From Bacillota bacterium (GTDB lineage Bacteria > Bacillota > Clostridia > Peptostreptococcales > Anaerovoracaceae), in contig JALEJU010000028.1 in assembly GCA_022769485.1 (NCBI GenBank), positions 18,853-82,852 on the forward strand: a DNA stretch of 64,000 bases. Direction: 5' to 3'. The notes under the pieces are model-generated. The model had not been told where the DNA came from. It made no database searches and was given only the letters and a program-made list of their open reading frames with translations. Positions 17,712-26,789 of the stretch are shown piece by piece (positions within the stretch are counted from its first letter, which is position 1; each line of letters begins with the position of its first letter). Both the position numbers and the translations under genes were made by a program.

Positions 17712-18854
17712 ATGCTCCAGTTTGACGGAATGAATGACTATAATAATGCGCAAATAAAGGTCATCGGTGTAGGCGGAGGCGGAAGCAACGCGGTAAACCG
17801 CATGATTGAATCAGGTATGCAAGGGGTAACGTTTCTTGCAGTAAATACGGACAAGCAGGCGCTGGACAAATCCAAGGCGGAAACAAAAGTACAGATTGGC
17901 GAAAAGCTGACTAAGGGATTGGGCGCAGGCGCGAACCCCGAAGTCGGGCAGAAGGCCGCGGAAGAAAACCTGGAAGATTTGTCAGGGCTGTTGTCAGGTG
18001 CGGATATGGTATTCATTACCGCAGGCATGGGCGGCGGAACCGGTACCGGTGCGGCGCCGATCATTGCAAAGGCAGCAAAGGATGCGGGCATTTTGACCGT
18101 AGGCGTCGTAACGAAACCCTTTACTTTTGAAGGCAAAAAAAGGAGAGAACACGCTGAGCTGGGCATAAAATTTCTGAAGAAATATGTGGACTCTCTGGTG
18201 GTAGTACCCAATGACAAGCTGCTGCTGAATGCAGACAAAAACACAACTATGATTCAGGCGTTCAATATGGCGGACGAGGTTTTGAAGCAGGGCGTACAGG
18301 GGATTTCCGATCTGATTGCGGAAGCCGGTCTGATCAACCTGGACTTCGCGGATGTGAAAACCGTTATGAGTGATAAAGGTATCGCTCATATGGGTGTAGG
18401 CAGGGGCTCCGGGGATACCAGAGTGGCGGATGCTGTAAAGGGCGCAGTGGAAAGCCCGCTGTTGGAAACAAGCATTAACGGTGCGAAAGCTATCTTGCTG
18501 AATATTATGGGCGGATATGATCTGGGTATGCTGGAAGTAAACGAAGCTGCCGATCAGATTGAAAAGGCTGCGGGAAAGGATGCCATCGTAATTTTCGGCG
18601 CATCCATTAAGGAAGAACTGCAGGACGAAATCGTAATTACGGTAATCGCTACCGGATTTGAAGAGAAAAATCCGGAAGAAGCGCCCTATGGAAGCTTGGA
18701 AGAGCAGGAACATGCGGAAGCCAGAGAAGAAGGCGCGGGGGAGCCGGTTATGGTTCAGTACGAAGGCTCCGATGAAGGGGCGTTTAACGAGAGCTCTTCC
18801 GATGGCTATTTCGACATTCCGTCTTTCTTGAGCAAAGACAAAAGAGGGTTTTAG
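17712..18854 (+). CDS. ftsZ: Cell division protein FtsZ
   Basis: 380 residues. The tubulin-like GTPase forms the Z-ring. The GTP-binding tubulin signature GGGTGTG is at 107-113, preceded by the [16 protein letters not shown] nucleotide loop and followed by the T7-loop stretch [12 protein letters not shown] variable linker rich in Glu leads to the conserved C-terminal peptide DIPSFLSK, where FtsA, SepF and ZapA-type partners bind. AGGAGG lies about ten bases before ATG 17712. A terminator directly after the stop closes the dcw cluster. Confidence 0.98.
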   Translation: MLQFDGMNDYNNAQIKVIGVGGGGSNAVNRMIESGMQGVTFLAVNTDKQALDKSKAETKVQIGEKLTKGLGAGANPEVGQKAAEENLEDLSGLLSGADMVFITAGMGGGTGTGAAPIIAKAAKDAGILTVGVVTKPFTFEGKKRREHAELGIKFLKKYVDSLVVVPNDKLLLNADKNTTMIQAFNMADEVLKQGVQGISDLIAEAGLINLDFADVKTVMSDKGIAHMGVGRGSGDTRVADAVKGAVESPLLETSINGAKAILLNIMGGYDLGMLEVNEAADQIEKAAGKDAIVIFGASIKEELQDEIVITVIATGFEEKNPEEAPYGSLEEQEHAEAREEGAGEPVMVQYEGSDEGAFNESSSDGYFDIPSFLSKDKRGF

Positions 18855-18870
18855 CTTTCAGTGATGCAAA

Positions 18871-18901
18871 AGAAGCCGGAGAATATTCCCCGGCTTTTTT
18901 C
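18871..18901 (+). terminator. Terminator after ftsZ
   Basis: AAGCCGG (18873-18879) pairs with CCGGCTT (18890-18896), followed by a T-run. Confidence 0.85.
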
Positions 18902-18963
18902 CGTTTTGACGCAGGAGACGCTGCTTTCAAACGGAATACAAAAACAAGAGAAAGGCCAGTTTC

Positions 18964-19800
18964 ATGAAACGGATTCAGTCGGCTGACAACTCCATATGGA
19001 AATCGATTCTTAAGCTGAGAACTCGAAAAGGACGGGAAGAAAGCGGCTGCTATCTGGTGGAAGGACTCCACCTTATGGAAGAAGCCTTAAAATGCGGCGC
19101 AGAGATTCGTCAGATTATAATTCGCAGCTCTTTTACGGACAGTCGTGCTGCGGAGCAGAATTTGCCGGATCAATGGGAGGAAAAACTGCGGCAGCGCGGT
19201 ATTCCGGTAATTGCGGCGGCGGACGCACTATTCGACAAATTGTCGGATACGGAAACGCCTCAGGGCGTTTTATGCGTTGTAAAGAAAAACGACTGGCCGA
19301 GCTCGTTCATCTTTAGAAGGGGGTCAGGGACCCCCGAATCAAACATTTTAGTGCTGGATCGAATCCAAGACCCGGGGAATTTGGGGACTCTGTTTCGAAC
19401 GGCGGATGCGGCAGGCTATGGGGGCGTTATGATCTTGAAAGGCACCGCGGATATTTACAGCCCGAAGGTCGTTCGTTCGGCAGCAGGTTCGCTTTTTCGC
19501 CTTCCGGTATGTTTTGTGAATACCCCCGGGGAAGCGGCGGCGCTTTTAAAGAAAGAGGGGAAACGGATTCTGGTAACGGATCCTCACGGCGGAAAAAATT
19601 ATTTCGATGTTCCTCTGGGGGAAAATGCGGCTCTGGTGATCGGCAACGAGGCCGGCGGTGTCTGCGGGGAATTGCTGGAAGCGGCGGATACTCGGGTGAT
19701 TATTCCCATGGCGGGAAATATCGAATCTCTGAATGCGGCGATTGCGGCGGCCGTGCTGATGTACGAATCCGTCCGGCAATGGATGCAGCAGCCGACATAG
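18964..19800 (+). CDS. TrmH/SpoU-family RNA 2'-O-methyltransferase
   Basis: 278 residues. An N-terminal substrate-binding domain (opening with RTRKGREESGCYLVEGLHL) is followed by the knotted SpoU domain with DRIQDPGNLGTLFRTADAAG, IGNEAGGV and IPMAGNIESLNAA. These are the three SAM-binding motifs of the family. It methylates ribose 2'-OH in rRNA or tRNA; the exact nucleotide cannot be read from sequence. Members of this type are commonly found just before pheS-pheT in Clostridia, as here, 29 bases ahead of pheS. Confidence 0.92.
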   Translation: MKRIQSADNSIWKSILKLRTRKGREESGCYLVEGLHLMEEALKCGAEIRQIIIRSSFTDSRAAEQNLPDQWEEKLRQRGIPVIAAADALFDKLSDTETPQGVLCVVKKNDWPSSFIFRRGSGTPESNILVLDRIQDPGNLGTLFRTADAAGYGGVMILKGTADIYSPKVVRSAAGSLFRLPVCFVNTPGEAAALLKKEGKRILVTDPHGGKNYFDVPLGENAALVIGNEAGGVCGELLEAADTRVIIPMAGNIESLNAAIAAAVLMYESVRQWMQQPT

Positions 19801-19829
19801 ATGAAAGAAACTGAAGGAGAATAAAACAG

Positions 19830-20852
19830 ATGCAAACGCAGTTGAAAACAATTTTGGCAGAAGCAAAAGCGCAGCTTGAAAAAATTCAGACAATGGCAGA
19901 AACAGAAGAGCTGCGGATAAGGTTGTTGGGAAAAAAAGGAAAATTGACAGAGATCCTGCGGTCTATGGGATCTTTGTCACCTGAGGAAAGAAAGTCTTTC
20001 GGCCAGGAAGCCAATGCGGCCAGAACGGAAATTGAAAGCCTGCTGGAAGAAAAGTTTGCGGCCATGAAGGAAGCGCAGAAAAAGCTGAAATTCAAGGCGG
20101 AGCGAATCGACGTAACCGAACCGGGCGTTCCGGTAAAATTAGGCGTTCAGCATCCTCTGACTTTGACTATAGATGAAATCAGCAAGGTGTTTATGAGCAT
20201 GGGCTTCAGCGTAGTGGAAGGCCCGGAAGTAGAAACCGTATTTAATAACTTCGATGCTTTGAATGCGGGGCCGAACCATCCTGCAAGGGATCTGACGGAT
20301 ACCTTCTACATTACCGACGATATTTTGCTCCGTACCCAGACTTCTCCGGTGCAGGTGCGGACGCTGATGAAACAGGAACCTCCTATTATGGTAATTTCTC
20401 CGGGGCGCTGCTTCCGCTGCGATACGCCGGATGCAACCCACTCCCCCATGTTCCATCAGGTAGAAGGCCTGGTAGTGGACGAAGGAATTACCATGGCGGA
20501 TTTGAAAGGCACTTTAGACGCGTTTGCAAAGGACATGTTTGGGTCGGATGCACGGACAAAATTCCGCCCCCATCATTTCCCCTTTACGGAGCCCAGCGCG
20601 GAAATGGATGTAACCTGCTTTAAATGCGGCGGAAAAGGCTGCCGGGTTTGCAAGGGCTCCGGCTGGATCGAAATTTTAGGCTGCGGTATGGTTCACCCTA
20701 ATGTGCTGAAAGTAGGCGGACTGGATACGGAAAAATACACCGGCTTCGCTTTCGGTATGGGCGTGGAGAGAATTGCCATGCTGAAATACGGTGTGGAAGA
20801 CATTCGTCTTTTCTATGAAAACGATATGCGCTTCATCGAACAGTTCAAATAA
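19830..20852 (+). CDS. pheS: Phenylalanine--tRNA ligase alpha subunit
   Basis: 340 residues. Class II synthetase core subunit that, with PheT as an (alpha-beta)2 tetramer, charges tRNA-Phe. An N-terminal coiled coil binds tRNA; motif 2 lies around VISPGRCFRCDTPDATHSPMFHQVEG; the FKCGGKGCRVCKGSGW stretch and the final GMGVERIAMLKYG (motif 3) are typical of bacterial PheS. AAGGAG precedes the ATG by about eleven bases. No T-box leader is present upstream; pheS appears to be read from the methyltransferase gene or an unseen promoter. Confidence 0.97.
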   Translation: MQTQLKTILAEAKAQLEKIQTMAETEELRIRLLGKKGKLTEILRSMGSLSPEERKSFGQEANAARTEIESLLEEKFAAMKEAQKKLKFKAERIDVTEPGVPVKLGVQHPLTLTIDEISKVFMSMGFSVVEGPEVETVFNNFDALNAGPNHPARDLTDTFYITDDILLRTQTSPVQVRTLMKQEPPIMVISPGRCFRCDTPDATHSPMFHQVEGLVVDEGITMADLKGTLDAFAKDMFGSDARTKFRPHHFPFTEPSAEMDVTCFKCGGKGCRVCKGSGWIEILGCGMVHPNVLKVGGLDTEKYTGFAFGMGVERIAMLKYGVEDIRLFYENDMRFIEQFK

Positions 20853-20870
20853 AAGAGGGGGAAAACAACG

Positions 20871-23273
20871 ATGCTGGTACCGGTAAATTGGTTAAAGGAA
20901 TATACAGATATAACAGTAAATACACAGGAATTCTGCGATGGAATGATTTTATCCGGTTCGAATCTGGAAACGGTAGAACATTTTGGCGGCGGGATTGAGA
21001 AAGTTGTTTTAGGAAAAATCTTATCTGCGGAGCCTCATCCGGATTCCGACCATCTTTCTGTTTGTATGGTGGATGCGGGAGAAGCGGAACCTCTGCAGAT
21101 TGTCTGCGGCGCACCAAACGTAAAGGTGGGAGCGTTTGCCCCCCTGGCATTACAGGGCAGCAAACTGCCCGGCGGAATCACAATTAAAAAAGGCAAACTG
21201 AGAGGCGTAGAGTCTTTCGGTATGCTGTGTTCCGCAAAAGAACTCGGCTATGAAGATAAGGTGGTTCCTGTAGCACATAAAGACGGGATCTGGATTTTGG
21301 AAGGAGAGTATACCCCCGGGGCGGATTTCGTAAAAACAATGGAGCTGGAAGAAGACGTAGTTGATTTTGAAATTACTCCTAACCGGCCGGATTGCCTGTC
21401 CATGTTAGGCATGGCGAGAGAGGCTGCGGCTACCTTCGGAACAGAGCTTCGCTATCCCGACACCCAATGCGAAGCCGTAAAGGGGAATACCGCAGACTAT
21501 ATCGGCGTAGAAATTAAAAAGCCGGAACTTTGCAGACGTTATGCGGCCAGAGTAGTGACCGATGTTAAAATTCAACAGTCTCCCTGGTGGCTGCAGAAAA
21601 GACTGATGCATTCCGGTGTTCGCCCCATCAACAATATCGTAGATATCACTAACTATGTTATGCTGGAATACGGCCAGCCTCTGCATGCGTTTGATATCCG
21701 CAATATAAAAGCGGGTAAAATCGTAGTGGATACTGCGGCGGAAGGAGAACTGTTCACCACTTTAGACGGTGTGGAACGCACACTTACTTCGGATATGCTG
21801 CTGATTAAGGACGGCGAACGGGGCGTGGCCATCGCAGGCGTTATGGGCGGTTTGAATTCGGAAATCGAAGAGGATACGACCACGATTCTCTTTGAAGCCG
21901 CTAACTTTAACGGCGACTCCGTAAGAGCAACATCGAAAAAGCTGGGGCTGCGGACAGAAGCGTCCTCCCGGTTTGAAAAAGGCATTGACCCCAATTTAGC
22001 GGAAGCAGCTGCGGACAGAGCGTGCAGACTGGTGGAACTGCTGGGGGCGGGGAATGTCTGCGGCGGTTCGGTGGATTGTTATCCGGCAGCGGCGGAACCC
22101 CGTGCAACAGCAGTTCGGGCAAGCCGGATCAATCATGTTTTGGGTATTGACATCCCCGCAGCGGAAATGGAAAGCTATTTCAAAGCGCTGGAAATGAAGG
22201 TTGAGATGACCGCAGACGGAGATACTATGATGGTAACGCCTCCCAGTGTCCGCCAGGATCTGCTGGAAGAGGTGGATTATGTGGAAGAAGTCGCCAGAAT
22301 GTACGGGTATGATAAGATGCCGGTGACTTTGCCAAAGATAAGCGTTCGCTCTAAAAAATCCGACAAACAGAATTTGAGAGATTTGGCTCGGGAATCTTTG
22401 CTGGGCATGGGCTTAAACGAGCTGCAGACATATTCTTTCGTAAGCCCCAAAGGGCTGGATATGATCGGTATTCCGGAAGGAAGCGAAAAGCGGAAGAACA
22501 TTCGGCTGATCAATCCTCTGGGCGAAGAAAACAGCGTAATGCGGACTCTGCTTACGCCGAATATGCTGGAAGTCCTGGGAAGAAACTATTCCAGAAACAT
22601 TCCTGCAGCCAAAGCATTTGAAATCGGGAATACTTTTCTGAACATTACCGGAGACGACGGGCTCCCTACGGAGGAAGACTCTTTGGTTATGGGGATTTAC
22701 GGCGATAAAGCGGATTTCTTTACTCTAAAGGGTTATGTAGAAGAGCTGATGAGAAAGCTGGGCGTGAAGAATATTGCTTTTGAAACGGAAAGCGAAGCCG
22801 CCGCTTATCATCCGGGCAGATGCGCAAAGGTTTCCGCGGGCGGAACTTTTCTGGGTTTGATCGGAGAAATCCACCCTGATGTACAGGATCGTTACGGCAT
22901 CGGCACAAAGACTTACGTTTGTGAATTAAATTTCAATCGTATTTTTGAAGCTTCCGATCGGAGCATTTATTACAAGCCGCTGCCTAAGTATCCGGCTATC
23001 AACCGGGACATTGCGCTGCTTTTGAACGAAACGGTTCCGGCAGGGGATGTAATGGCGGCCATTCGCAGCGAAGGAGGAGCTCTGCTTGAATCGGTTGCGC
23101 TTTTCGACGTTTACAGAGGCAAGCAGGTGCCGGAAGGCCAGAAGAGTGCGGCGTTTACCCTGACATATCGTGCACCGGATCGTACATTGAAAGATGAAGA
23201 AGTCGTAAAAGTACACGAAAAGGTGCTGAAACGGCTGAAAGAAGAATGGGAAGCTGTATTGCGGGAAATGTAG
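20871..23273 (+). CDS. pheT: Phenylalanine--tRNA ligase beta subunit
   Basis: 800 residues. The N-terminal part has a tRNA-binding OB domain (about 40-155, with HPDSDHLSVC and IVCGAPNV), then B3/B4 editing domain (TPNRPDCLSMLGMAREAAA, GQPLHAFD), B5 domain, and a C-terminal ferredoxin-fold anticodon-binding domain ending near residue 800 (KYPAINRDIALLLNE). It supports tRNA recognition and removes mischarged Tyr-tRNA-Phe. It lies 18 bases after pheS, with GAGGGGG upstream of the start. Full length. Confidence 0.97.
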   Translation: MLVPVNWLKEYTDITVNTQEFCDGMILSGSNLETVEHFGGGIEKVVLGKILSAEPHPDSDHLSVCMVDAGEAEPLQIVCGAPNVKVGAFAPLALQGSKLPGGITIKKGKLRGVESFGMLCSAKELGYEDKVVPVAHKDGIWILEGEYTPGADFVKTMELEEDVVDFEITPNRPDCLSMLGMAREAAATFGTELRYPDTQCEAVKGNTADYIGVEIKKPELCRRYAARVVTDVKIQQSPWWLQKRLMHSGVRPINNIVDITNYVMLEYGQPLHAFDIRNIKAGKIVVDTAAEGELFTTLDGVERTLTSDMLLIKDGERGVAIAGVMGGLNSEIEEDTTTILFEAANFNGDSVRATSKKLGLRTEASSRFEKGIDPNLAEAAADRACRLVELLGAGNVCGGSVDCYPAAAEPRATAVRASRINHVLGIDIPAAEMESYFKALEMKVEMTADGDTMMVTPPSVRQDLLEEVDYVEEVARMYGYDKMPVTLPKISVRSKKSDKQNLRDLARESLLGMGLNELQTYSFVSPKGLDMIGIPEGSEKRKNIRLINPLGEENSVMRTLLTPNMLEVLGRNYSRNIPAAKAFEIGNTFLNITGDDGLPTEEDSLVMGIYGDKADFFTLKGYVEELMRKLGVKNIAFETESEAAAYHPGRCAKVSAGGTFLGLIGEIHPDVQDRYGIGTKTYVCELNFNRIFEASDRSIYYKPLPKYPAINRDIALLLNETVPAGDVMAAIRSEGGALLESVALFDVYRGKQVPEGQKSAAFTLTYRAPDRTLKDEEVVKVHEKVLKRLKEEWEAVLREM

Positions 23274-23306
23274 TAAGGGTTAGGCGCAAGCCGAAAGGAA
23301 ATTAAA

Positions 23307-23933
23307 ATGGAAACATGTAATAAAGTAACCGTTAAGATTTTCGGCCAGGAATATACAATTGTGGGAGAGACTCCTGCGGATCAAATTACCCAGGTTGCCG
23401 CATATGTGGATGAGAAAATGCGGGAGATTTCCGGCGGCTCCATGGGTGCTCCTCTGGGGCCTCTGGCGGTTTTGACGGCGGTCAACGTGGCTGATGAGTA
23501 TTTTCAGACTCAGAGAGGCGCGGAGGAGCTGAAGCGGAAGAACCTGCAGCTGGAGCAGGATGCCGCCAAGTATGTGCAGCTCTGGGAAGAAGCAAAGAAG
23601 AATTTTATACAATACAAGGAGCAGGCGCAGGCCTCTGCGGGGCAGGAAGAATCCGCCAAAAAGCAGCTGGCTGCTCAGCAGAATGAAAATGAGGCGCTTC
23701 GCCGGCAGATCGGTAAGATGGAAAGTGAAGCGGAAACGATGCAGAAAAAATACGCGGATTTGCTGGAACGTTTGGATTCCCAGGAAGAAGCCGGTGAGTC
23801 CAGCAAAGCGGAACTGAAAAATCTGGAAGATAAGTGCCGGGAAATTGAAAACAATTTCTTCGATTTGCAGATGGAAAATATCCAATTGAAAGGCGAACTG
23901 GACCGCTATAAAAAGATTGTGGAATCGGAATAG
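23307..23933 (+). CDS. zapA: Cell division protein ZapA with long coiled-coil extension
   Basis: 208 residues. The first 90 or so are the ZapA domain (NKVTVKIFGQEYTIVGETP, then VAAYVDEKMREI and ALTAVNVADEY-like text LTAVNVADEYFQ). The remaining 110 residues are an almost continuous Glu/Lys/Gln-rich coiled coil, twice the length of the common 100-residue ZapA. ZapA cross-links FtsZ protofilaments and stabilises the Z-ring. The pheT-zapA-mutS2 order is frequent in Clostridia. The long tail may extend the spacing between filaments (inference). Confidence 0.88.
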   Translation: METCNKVTVKIFGQEYTIVGETPADQITQVAAYVDEKMREISGGSMGAPLGPLAVLTAVNVADEYFQTQRGAEELKRKNLQLEQDAAKYVQLWEEAKKNFIQYKEQAQASAGQEESAKKQLAAQQNENEALRRQIGKMESEAETMQKKYADLLERLDSQEEAGESSKAELKNLEDKCREIENNFFDLQMENIQLKGELDRYKKIVESE

Positions 23934-23951
23934 CGGAACCTGAGGAGTACT

Positions 23952-26324
23952 ATGAACGACAAATCGATTCGCGTTTTAGAGTACAATAAAATAATAGAAT
24001 TGCTGAAGGCTGAGGCTTCGTCCGCAATGACACGGAATCTCATTGCGGATATTAAGCCTTCGACGGATATCTGGGAAATCAAGCAGCGACTAGCGGAAAC
24101 CACGGAAGCGGTTTCCGTTATTGTGCATAAGGGAACTCTGCCTCTAGGCGGGTTTTATGATATCACGGGTTGTGTAAATCTGGCGGATAAAGGCGGTGCT
24201 TTGACCATGAAGCAACTGCTGGAGGTTCTGTATAATCTGCAGGCTGCCCGCCATGCTGCGGAGTTTTTGAAGACGGAGCTTCCCCCGCTGCCGGCTATTG
24301 ACGGCTTAGCGCAGGGCATCAGCCTTCGGCCGTATCTGGAATCGGAGATCGACCGCTGCATTCTTTCGGAAGATGAGATGGCGGATTCGGCCAGTCCGAA
24401 GCTGAAGGATATCAGGCGCAATATCGGCAGACAGAACGATGCCATTCGAAATAAAATGAACAGCATTTTGTCCTCGGCGGATAAACAGGGCTTGCTGCAG
24501 GACGCTATTGTTACCATGCGGCAGGGGCGTTATGTAATTCCCGTCAAGCAGGAATACAGAAGCAGATTTCCCGGGATCGTTCATGACCAGTCCGCTTCCG
24601 GCGCTACGCTTTTTATCGAGCCTCAGGTAATTGTAAATTTGAATAATGAACTGCGGGAACTGGAATTAGAGGAACAAAAAGAAATTTCACGGATTCTTAT
24701 GAGCCTTTCCGGCAGTGTAGCGGAGGCGGCAAAAGCCATCCTTTATAATCAGAAAATATTAATCCGACTGGACTATATTTTTGCCAAAGGGAAGCTGTCC
24801 ATGGGTATGCAGGGGGAGGAACCGAAGATGAACGACCGGGGATGTCTGCAAATCAAAGAAGGCAGGCATCCGTTGCTGAACAGAAAAAAAGCGGTTCCCA
24901 TCAGCGTGAGCTTAGGCGGCGATTATGACACTCTGGTTATTACGGGGCCAAACACCGGCGGCAAGACTGTAACACTGAAAACCGTAGGGCTGCTTTGCAT
25001 GATGGCGCAGTCCGGGCTGCATATTCCGGCGTCCTCGGAGTCGGAGCTTCCCGTGTATAAACAAATTTTTGCGGATATCGGGGACGAGCAGAGCATCGAA
25101 CAGAGTTTATCCACGTTTTCTTCTCACATGAGAAATATTGTAAAAATCGTGAAGGAAGCAGGAGAAGGCACGCTGGTGCTGCTGGACGAGCTGGGGGCGG
25201 GAACCGACCCCACGGAAGGTGCGGCGCTGGCGATTTCGATTTTAAACCAACTTTACGGAAACGGCGCCCAGACCATAGCGACGACCCACTATACGGAATT
25301 AAAAAAGTACGCGTTGGGGACTTACGGTGTGGAGAACGCGTCCATGGAATTCAACGTAGAGACCCTTTCTCCCACATACCGTTTGACTATCGGAACGCCC
25401 GGGCGATCCAACGCTTTTGAAATTTCCAGAAAGCTGGGGCTTGATGAAAGCTTGATCGACTATGCCAAAACCCTTTTGAATCAGGAAGATATCGCTTTTG
25501 AAGAAGTGCTTTCTTCCATTGAAGAGGATAGAAAGGCGGCGGAGGAAGAGCGGGACGAGGCTTCCTGTCTGCGTATGCAGTTAAAGAAGAAAGAGGAGGA
25601 GCTGGAGCGCCAAAAGCAGAAACTGGAACGGCAGAGGGAAAAAATACTGGCCGACGCCAGAGAAGAGGCTGCCGGAATGATTCGGGAAGCCAGGGAATTG
25701 GCGGATTCGGTAAACAAAGAGTTAAAGGCTTTGAAAAAAACCCGGGATCCGGGGAAACAGATGCAGAAACAGGAATCTGTCCGCAAGAAGCTTCGGGAGG
25801 GAAAAGACAAGTACCAGACCCAGGCTGCGGAGTATCTGCCGGAAAATTTCCAGCCTGTAAATCCCAAAGATTTGAGATTGGGAGACCGGGTTCGGGTTCT
25901 GAATCTGGATCAAAAAGCCAATGTTCTTACTCTGCCGGATGAAAAAGGTGATCTGCAGGTGCAGGCGGGATTGCTGAAGCTTAACGTAAATCTGTCCCAA
26001 ATTGCAAAGGTGCAGGACGGCGGAAAAAAATCTGCCCAAAAGGGACGTTACGGCGGTCTTTATGCCAATAAAGCAAGGAGCGTGGCTTCTTCTATCAACG
26101 TCATCGGGAAAGTGCTGGATGACGCGGTGATGGAAGTGGACAAATATCTGGATGATGCGTATATGGGCGGACTGAAGGAAGTGACGGTAATTCACGGACG
26201 GGGCGCCGGCATTCTGAGGGAAGGCTTGGCTAACATGTTCCGCACACACAAGCATGTGGCCAGGTTTCGCAAAGGCGTTTACAACGAAGGCGGCGACGGC
26301 GTGACTATCGTGACTTTAAAATAA
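23952..26324 (+). CDS. mutS2: Endonuclease MutS2
   Basis: 790 residues. MutS core with Walker A GPNTGGKT (about 332-339) and Walker B LVLLDELGAGTDPTEG, a long coiled coil (about 520-610), then a KOW-like domain and a C-terminal Smr nuclease domain (last 80 residues, with VIHGRGAGILREG). MutS2 lacks mismatch-recognition domain I. It suppresses homologous recombination and, in Bacillus, splits collided ribosomes (as RqcU). Start ATG 23952 has TGAGGAG upstream, 18 bases after zapA. Confidence 0.96.
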   Translation: MNDKSIRVLEYNKIIELLKAEASSAMTRNLIADIKPSTDIWEIKQRLAETTEAVSVIVHKGTLPLGGFYDITGCVNLADKGGALTMKQLLEVLYNLQAARHAAEFLKTELPPLPAIDGLAQGISLRPYLESEIDRCILSEDEMADSASPKLKDIRRNIGRQNDAIRNKMNSILSSADKQGLLQDAIVTMRQGRYVIPVKQEYRSRFPGIVHDQSASGATLFIEPQVIVNLNNELRELELEEQKEISRILMSLSGSVAEAAKAILYNQKILIRLDYIFAKGKLSMGMQGEEPKMNDRGCLQIKEGRHPLLNRKKAVPISVSLGGDYDTLVITGPNTGGKTVTLKTVGLLCMMAQSGLHIPASSESELPVYKQIFADIGDEQSIEQSLSTFSSHMRNIVKIVKEAGEGTLVLLDELGAGTDPTEGAALAISILNQLYGNGAQTIATTHYTELKKYALGTYGVENASMEFNVETLSPTYRLTIGTPGRSNAFEISRKLGLDESLIDYAKTLLNQEDIAFEEVLSSIEEDRKAAEEERDEASCLRMQLKKKEEELERQKQKLERQREKILADAREEAAGMIREARELADSVNKELKALKKTRDPGKQMQKQESVRKKLREGKDKYQTQAAEYLPENFQPVNPKDLRLGDRVRVLNLDQKANVLTLPDEKGDLQVQAGLLKLNVNLSQIAKVQDGGKKSAQKGRYGGLYANKARSVASSINVIGKVLDDAVMEVDKYLDDAYMGGLKEVTVIHGRGAGILREGLANMFRTHKHVARFRKGVYNEGGDGVTIVTLK

Positions 26325-26345
26325 GCATTGAGGGAGGATTCGGAA

Positions 26346-26789
26346 ATGTATGTGATCAGCGCTTGTTTGCTTGGAGAAAACTGCAAGTACAACGGCGGAA
26401 ACAATGACTGCCAAGCGGTTCATAAGCTGGCGGAAAGCGTGCATGTTGTTCCGGTTTGCCCGGAAGTCGCGGGAGGGCTGCCCATTCCCCGGCCTCCGGC
26501 AGAACTGAGAAACGGACCCGACGAACGGCGGGTGATAAACCGGGAAGGCGCGGATGTGACCGAAGCGTTTGCCCGGGGCGCGCGGCTGGAATGGGAACGG
26601 GTGCAGAAAGAAGCCGAGAAACTCGGAGAGCCCATTGAATGTGCGGTTCTGAGAAAGGGAAGTCCCACCTGCGGCTCCGGAAAGATTTATGACGGGACGT
26701 TTACAAAGAAAATGATCAGCGGAGACGGTGTGTTTGCCGCTTTGCTGAAGGAAAATGGCATAAAGGTGATAACGGAGGAGGAGTTATAG
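26346..26789 (+). CDS. DUF523 family protein
   Basis: 147 residues from ATG 26346 (GGGAGGA at a good distance); an in-frame TTG 18 bases earlier overlaps that ribosome site. The protein begins MYVISACLLGENCKYNGG and contains VPVCPEVAGGLPIPRPPAE and ERVINREGADVT-like text, with conserved Cys residues (C8, C14 region, PVCPE, GSPTCGSG). This is the DUF523 pattern, possibly a metal- or cluster-binding protein; the function is unknown. The stop is immediately followed by the argS start. Confidence 0.88.
   Translation: MYVISACLLGENCKYNGGNNDCQAVHKLAESVHVVPVCPEVAGGLPIPRPPAELRNGPDERRVINREGADVTEAFARGARLEWERVQKEAEKLGEPIECAVLRKGSPTCGSGKIYDGTFTKKMISGDGVFAALLKENGIKVITEEEL

Noticed and set aside
18855..19829. 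Possible T-box leader for pheS
   Set aside because: The gap before the methyltransferase gene has only the ftsZ terminator and the gap before pheS is 29 bases, too short for a T-box.
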